Shown piece after piece: positions 7,165-10,666 of a stretch of DNA of 10,666 nt. The stretch spans positions 1 to 10,666 of the forward strand of contig CANMSW010000054.1 of the NCBI GenBank assembly GCA_947500275.1. The letters are read 5' to 3'. Position 1 is the stretch's first letter, and every line of letters begins with the position of its first letter. Below the pieces are notes generated by a model that had not been told where the DNA came from, did no database searches, and was given only the letters and a program-made list of their open reading frames with translations. The position numbers and the translations under genes were made by a program. This DNA is from Bacteriovoracaceae bacterium. GTDB taxonomy: Bacteria; Bdellovibrionota; UBA1018.

Positions 7165-7413
7165 ATGAGCTCGCATTCTGGAAATTCAGCACAAAAAGAC
7201 ATGAGCCCCGTAACTGGAATCATCGACGAACGTCATGTGATCCTCGATTTCGGGAAGTATGAAGGACAGTCTGTCCGCGAAGTCGCCGAAAAAGACCCAC
7301 CGTTCTACGATCGCCTGGCAAGCCAACGCGACAACGGCGTGTTCGCAATCCGACGTCATCGCGATAAGACCTTCCGTCTCTATATCAATCCTTTGTCGAA
7401 CATCGATCACTGA
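7165..7413 (+). CDS. Small conserved-type protein with GKYxGxSVxEVAxKDP motif (exonuclease X C-terminal / DUF3820-like), 82 aa
   Basis: The core DFGKYEGQSVREVAEKDP (28-45), then PFYDRLAS and a basic IRRHRDKTFRLYI strand, resembles the small 'FGKYKGkplxeVaxxDPxYLxWl' domain found alone or at the C-terminus of exonuclease X-type proteins. That domain is thought to bind nucleic acid or act as an accessory module; its role as a stand-alone protein is not established. The first 20 residues are polar and likely disordered. The start is uncertain. ATG 7165 has GAGAAAG only 3 nt before it and AAGGGAG 15 nt before it. ATG 7201 (Met13) would still keep the whole domain but also has no good ribosome site. 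A strong terminator follows 52 bp after the stop. No signal peptide or membrane segment is present. Confidence 0.75.
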   Translation: MSSHSGNSAQKDMSPVTGIIDERHVILDFGKYEGQSVREVAEKDPPFYDRLASQRDNGVFAIRRHRDKTFRLYINPLSNIDH

Positions 7414-7465
7414 TCTTTTTGCTTTCTTCTTCGGGAAAGAGCCAGAATCGATTTTCCTCCTCAGA

Positions 7466-7514
7466 CCGCAGCCCAGAGTCGTTCCCCAGAACGGTTCCGG
7501 GCTGCGGCGTTTTT
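7466..7514 (+). terminator. Rho-independent terminator after the small GKYxG protein gene
   Basis: The arms CCGCAGCCC (7466-7474) and GGGCTGCGG (7499-7507) form a perfect 9-bp GC-rich stem. An inner stem CGTTC/GAACG closes part of the loop, and CG plus five T follow (7510-7514). The T run is on the plus-strand side only, so it serves plus-strand transcription. It ends just 15 bp before the next start codon at 7530. The downstream gene therefore has almost no room for its own promoter and must depend on read-through or on a promoter within or before the hairpin. Confidence 0.85.
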
Positions 7515-7529
7515 GAGGCAAGCCTTGAA

Positions 7530-8210
7530 ATGACTTCACCCTCCCGTCCCCGCCTAGTGCTCAGCCGAATCCTCGGGCAGGATTCGCTGAACACACTGAA
7601 AGAAGCGAAAGCCCAAGCACTCGAGCTCGAACTCCTCGATTGGCTACAACTCCCTCAAGCGACGCGACGTCGCACCAAACCCATTTTGCTCGGCTCTTTC
7701 GAGGAACGGATTCTCACAGTCCCGACCCGTTGGTTTTTTTCGAAAGAGGAAGAAGGCCTCTCCGACCGCGCGGAGCTCCTTCAAACTGTCGGAGCAGACC
7801 TCTCGGTCCAAAGAATTCATGTGGTCGGGCGAATCCCACCCGAAGCGCCGCTCAAGATTTTTGAGTCCTCACTTGCGCCTGTTTTTTTTGAGCCGTCTCG
7901 GGGCGAGAAGATCTCAGTTGAATCGCTTGATTCAAACAAATGCATCACCGATCCCTTCCAGGACCATGGCGTGCTCCGCGAAAGCTTACTTCCAAAACGA
8001 GTGCCTAAAAGCGCCCTGCGCGGGGCCTATTTGAAGGTTCACGGCTGGCACCCTGACCGCTGGATCCGATATTACTCGGACGAAGCGCTCCACACGCTTG
8101 TCCACTGGGCCCTGAAAACCCAGGCCACGCACGTTTGCCTTGCGCACTCTAAACGCGTCGAACAGATCGACGTTCTCAAGAGGCTCTTAGAAGCCTCCAT
8201 CAATCCTTGA
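7530..8210 (+). CDS. Hypothetical protein, 226 aa, no family recognised
   Basis: I do not recognise this protein. It is soluble-looking: no signal peptide, no membrane segment. It has a charged helical start (LNTLKEAKAQALELELLDWL, 20-39), then a likely mixed alpha/beta middle (PILLGSFEERILTVPTRWFF, 51-70). The C-terminal third is rich in aromatics and His: YLKVHGWHPDRWIRYYSDEAL (167-187), VHWAL (191-195) and THVCLAHSKR (200-209). Such a His/Trp-rich end could form a binding or active site, but nothing fixes this. The start at 7530 is chosen because GAGG lies 11 nt upstream and because the longer frame from 7419 would read through a strong terminator hairpin. Its end overlaps the convergent acyl-CoA dehydrogenase by 11 bp. 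Confidence 0.7.
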   Translation: MTSPSRPRLVLSRILGQDSLNTLKEAKAQALELELLDWLQLPQATRRRTKPILLGSFEERILTVPTRWFFSKEEEGLSDRAELLQTVGADLSVQRIHVVGRIPPEAPLKIFESSLAPVFFEPSRGEKISVESLDSNKCITDPFQDHGVLRESLLPKRVPKSALRGAYLKVHGWHPDRWIRYYSDEALHTLVHWALKTQATHVCLAHSKRVEQIDVLKRLLEASINP

Positions 8211-9342
8211 GCAGCGCCCTTGCGATGACGACTCGCTGAACCTGATTCGTACCTTCCACGATCTGCAAGACCTTGGCTTCGCGCATGTAACGTTCGGCTG
8301 GGAAGTCCTGTGTGTAACCACTTCCCCCGAGCACTTGCACTGCATCGGTCGTGACTTTCATCGCCATATCAGTCGCAAAGAGCTTCGCCATTGCGGCTTC
8401 CTGACTGAAAGCATGGCCAGCATCCCGCAGGGCTGCAGCCCGCTGCACAAGGAGCTTAGCCGCATCGTACTGGACGGCCATATCGGCAATCATGAACGAG
8501 ACCCCTTGAAACTCGCCAATCGGTTTTCCAAATTGCTCCCGCTGTTTCGCGTGGGAAACGGCCACTTCCAGCGCCGCACGGGCAACGCCTAAGGCAGTCG
8601 CTGCGATCGTGATCCGACCGCTGTCTAAAGCCGACATCGCGATTTTGAATCCGTCCCCTTCCCGCCCGACGAGATTCTGCGCTGGCACGCGAACGTTTTC
8701 TAAAATCAGCTCCATCGTGTGCGAGGTGTGGCAGCCCATTTTCTTTTCCTGCTTCCCGCAGCGAAACCCCGGCATTCCCTTCTCGAGAATGAAGGTCGAA
8801 ATTCCTCTTGGTCCCGCTTCGCCTGTGCGCGCCATCAAAAGGAAGGTCGATGCGCTATCGCCTTGGGTGGTCCAGAGCTTGGTTCCGTTCAAAACGTAAT
8901 GACCACCATCGCGAACCGCAGTCGTCCTGAGCGCGCCAGCGTCCGAACCTGACCCAGCTTCCGAAAGCGAGAAAGCACCGATCGATTGGCCTGCTGCCAA
9001 GGAAGGGATATAACGTTGCTTCTGCTCCTCGGTGCCATATTTTTCTAAGATGACTTGAGAGAGCCCCGTTACTGCGACACTGATCGCGTACCCCGTATTC
9101 ACGGCCGCGAGTTCTTCCAGTGCCCCGATATATTCCGAGTACCCTAATCCTGCCCCTCCGTAGGTCTCGCCCACAGGGACGCCGGTTAGTCCAAGTTCGC
9201 CGAGCTTCTGAATGAGCTCAGGCCGAAACCGCGCATCGGCCTCATCTTGCTCTACATGCGGAGCTAACTCCTGGCGGGCAAACTTGCGAGCAAGAGCACG
9301 AATTTCTGCATGGACCGGGGACTCAACAAAAGGGGTCGTCAT
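8200..9342 (-). CDS. Acyl-CoA dehydrogenase (FAD-dependent, short-chain/butyryl-CoA type)
   Basis: This enzyme makes the alpha,beta double bond in acyl-CoA thioesters and hands electrons to ETF, as in beta-oxidation or branched-chain amino acid breakdown (cytosol). The 380-aa length is typical. Visible elements are YGGAGLGY (61-68) in the N-terminal helical domain, FSLSEAGSGSDAGA (124-137; family signature 1, FAD/substrate binding), WTTQG (157-161), REQFGKPIGEFQ (268-279), QVLGGSGYTQDFPAERYMRE (336-355; signature 2) and IVEGTNQVQR (361-370). Glu363 sits at the catalytic-base position of the short-chain class. All key residues are present, in contrast with the purine homologues to its left. 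The chain length or branched substrate cannot be read from the sequence. No clear ribosome site precedes ATG 9342; an inverted repeat sits at 9347-9362 in its place. No beta-oxidation partner genes are in the window. Its 3' end overlaps the convergent 226-aa gene. Confidence 0.95.
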   Translation of the reverse strand: MTTPFVESPVHAEIRALARKFARQELAPHVEQDEADARFRPELIQKLGELGLTGVPVGETYGGAGLGYSEYIGALEELAAVNTGYAISVAVTGLSQVILEKYGTEEQKQRYIPSLAAGQSIGAFSLSEAGSGSDAGALRTTAVRDGGHYVLNGTKLWTTQGDSASTFLLMARTGEAGPRGISTFILEKGMPGFRCGKQEKKMGCHTSHTMELILENVRVPAQNLVGREGDGFKIAMSALDSGRITIAATALGVARAALEVAVSHAKQREQFGKPIGEFQGVSFMIADMAVQYDAAKLLVQRAAALRDAGHAFSQEAAMAKLFATDMAMKVTTDAVQVLGGSGYTQDFPAERYMREAKVLQIVEGTNQVQRVVIARALLKD

Positions 9343-9346
9343 AGCG

Positions 9347-9362
9347 TTGACACTAACGTCAA
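9347..9362. promoter_or_regulatory. Candidate operator: inverted repeat TTGACACTAACGTCAA upstream of acyl-CoA dehydrogenase
   Basis: The arms TTGAC and GTCAA are separated by 6 bp. The site begins 4 bp outside the acyl-CoA dehydrogenase start, where the leader or ribosome-binding region would be. A second short near-palindrome, ACTCTTGAGT (9362-9371), abuts it. The 16-bp dyad has the size and form of sites for TetR- or MerR-family regulators of fatty-acid and branched-chain acyl-CoA genes. The regulator is not in the window, so identity is unknown. Being in a divergent region it could also affect the lipoprotein gene at 9492. Confidence 0.5.
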
Positions 9363-9491
9363 CTCTTGAGTCAGCGCAATGAAAGGACTCCCTTTTTTTG
9401 GATCGACAGCGGGCCGCGCTCCCTCAAAACTAGTGAGGTCCGCTCCGGGCGGCACGGAACCCAATCACCCGAAACTTGAGGTATCGACGCA

Positions 9492-10666
9492 ATGCAGTCT
9501 TCTCATCTCCAGATCAAACCTGCTTTCCAATCCGTCAGCGCACTTCTCTGCACCGGCACTCTTCTGCTCACTGCCTCCTGCAGCAGTGGCGGCTCTTCCA
9601 GCTCTGCTGTTCGTTATTTCCCAGTAGACCTTGCAATCGCATCCCCGACCCAGTCGAGCGCCTCGAGCACACTTGCCCGAACGAGCTCACCCAGCGCGCG
9701 AATTCTCGCGTCGGATCCAGTTTATGGCGAAGACTATGCGACTTTGATCACGACCCTCGTTCGTATGCTCGACAACCCAACCAGCGCAGCCGATTGTGCC
9801 TTCACTCTGAACCTCGCTCCCACTTTCGAAGACGCCACTTGCTACGGCCCGCAGCTCACTTATAGCGGTCATCCCGATGGAAGCCCCACCAGTGGAACCC
9901 TCCCTAGCGGTGACGTCGGCCTCTGGGAATCGACTGAGACGGGATCTACAGAAGCGTGCGCCGCCGCCCAACTCAACAAAAGGATGAACGGCATCGCGAA
10001 GCTCGCAAACGGCGGAGTTTATTTGGCTGCGAGCCTCTACTGTTCGGCCGATGTTGAGGGCATTTCACTTCCGACCACTTCGGGCGGAGTCGCGAACCTC
10101 ACTTCTGAGTTCAACGCGACGGTCGAAACGGAAGGAAACGCAGTCACGATCACGAGCGCAAAAGTGACCTGCACCGACGACGATGGCTTCAAATGCACAG
10201 AATACGTCGCAACACTGAAGGGTACCGCAGGAAGCAAGTCCATTAGCCTCCGCATGAAGCACGTTCCTTCAAATAGCCTCGGCACCCGCTACGCTGGGAA
10301 ACTTTCGTACACGGTCGAGGACCCAAGCGCGACTGAGCCGAACTGCCAAGGCACCGCAGACGCCAGCACGGGAGTCACCTATGCCGTTTCAATCGGTTAC
10401 GAAAAAACGTCGTCGACCGATTTCACTTACAAACTCGACTCCGGAACTTTCTGCGGTTTGGGCGAAGACCCGTATGTGAGTACTAGTAACTACACGGTCG
10501 ACCCCGCAAAAACGCTCTCTGGCGCAACCGGATGGAGCGGAAACTTCACCCGCGCAACGGCAAACTTCGAACCCGACAGCGGCGAAGGAGACTACTCGCT
10601 CACCTGGCAAGCAGGGCCGCAGGACTCCCATGCACGCTCCATGCTGATCCATATCGAACAGCTCGC
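9492..10666 (+). CDS. Secreted putative lipoprotein, Ser- and Cys-rich, N-terminal 391 aa (continues past right edge)
   Basis: The frame is open from ATG 9492 to the window end (391 codons). The N-terminus has a moderately charged start, a hydrophobic stretch (VSALLCTGTLLLTA, 15-28) and a lipobox-like TASC with Cys30, followed by SSGGSSSSA, a typical flexible tether. Thr at -3 is unusual (Leu is the norm), so signal peptidase I cleavage is an alternative. The mature part is rich in Ser/Thr/Gly/Asn and low in Lys, with eight further Cys in the visible part (ADC, ATC, EAC, LYC, VTC, FKC, PNC, TFC), enough for four disulfides. Repeated short beta-like strands alternate with turns, suggesting a beta-rich surface domain. 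No named domain was recognised. GAGG lies 10 nt before the ATG. It is divergent from the acyl-CoA dehydrogenase. Confidence 0.8.
   Translation, partial: MQSSHLQIKPAFQSVSALLCTGTLLLTASCSSGGSSSSAVRYFPVDLAIASPTQSSASSTLARTSSPSARILASDPVYGEDYATLITTLVRMLDNPTSAADCAFTLNLAPTFEDATCYGPQLTYSGHPDGSPTSGTLPSGDVGLWESTETGSTEACAAAQLNKRMNGIAKLANGGVYLAASLYCSADVEGISLPTTSGGVANLTSEFNATVETEGNAVTITSAKVTCTDDDGFKCTEYVATLKGTAGSKSISLRMKHVPSNSLGTRYAGKLSYTVEDPSATEPNCQGTADASTGVTYAVSIGYEKTSSTDFTYKLDSGTFCGLGEDPYVSTSNYTVDPAKTLSGATGWSGNFTRATANFEPDSGEGDYSLTWQAGPQDSHARSMLIHIEQL

Noticed and set aside
7419..7529. Upstream extension of the 226-aa gene to ATG 7419
   Set aside because: The extra 37 codons pass through a strong terminator hairpin, are Ser/Arg/Pro-rich without pattern, and ATG 7530 has its own GAGG.
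9382..9399. AAAGG-ACTC-CCTTT followed by T run as a terminator
   Set aside because: The stem is only 5 bp and no plus-strand gene ends before it. It is better seen as an A/T-rich element near the divergent promoters.

Overview
The window reads as a piece of a Gram-negative bacterial chromosome. The form of the purine genes suggests a Bdellovibrionota or 'Deltaproteobacteria'-like lineage: a large PurL with PurS-like N-terminal domains, a separate PurQ, and a PurC with a DWGxMPDxIPGxG block. A long secreted Cys- and Ser-rich putative lipoprotein fits a Gram-negative host too. This assignment is an inference from protein style, not from a marker gene. No tRNA, rRNA, CRISPR array, insertion sequence or phage gene was seen.

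Left part (1-6783, all minus strand): an apparent four-gene operon read from right to left. It begins at 6783 with a 461-aa SAICAR-synthetase (PurC) homologue. This overlaps by 17 bp an 1100-aa FGAM-synthase (PurL) homologue, followed after 67 bp by a 254-aa PurQ glutaminase homologue, and after 33 bp by the N-terminal 415 codons of an AddB/RecC-like exonuclease subunit that runs off the left edge. Good ribosome-binding sites precede each gene.

Main result: all three purine-pathway homologues are full-length and open, but each has lost the residues that define catalysis. The PurQ nucleophile Cys is Gly in GIGNGFQ. PurL has SEPV where SEHC is expected, EVEHSL in place of ETHNHP, and further altered substrate-site motifs. 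PurC lacks SDR and DxKxE and has altered later motifs. Scaffold motifs remain (TGRDG, HDxSEGGL, HPE, IPGxG), so these are true homologues and not chance matches. The set looks like a co-degenerated PurC-PurL-PurQ module of putative pseudoenzymes, possibly a repurposed complex; relaxed selection in a purine-scavenging organism is the main alternative.

Middle (6784-8210): a 381-bp divergent intergenic region with a short perfect hairpin and a C9 tract; a small 82-aa plus-strand protein with a GKYxGxSVxEVAxKDP motif; a strong intrinsic terminator; and a 226-aa protein of unknown function.

Right part (8200-10666): a complete minus-strand acyl-CoA dehydrogenase with intact FAD/substrate motifs and catalytic Glu, convergent with and overlapping the 226-aa gene by 11 bp. 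Its start is preceded by an inverted repeat that looks like a repressor site. Diverging from it is a secreted, Cys- and Ser-rich putative lipoprotein of at least 391 aa that continues past the right edge.
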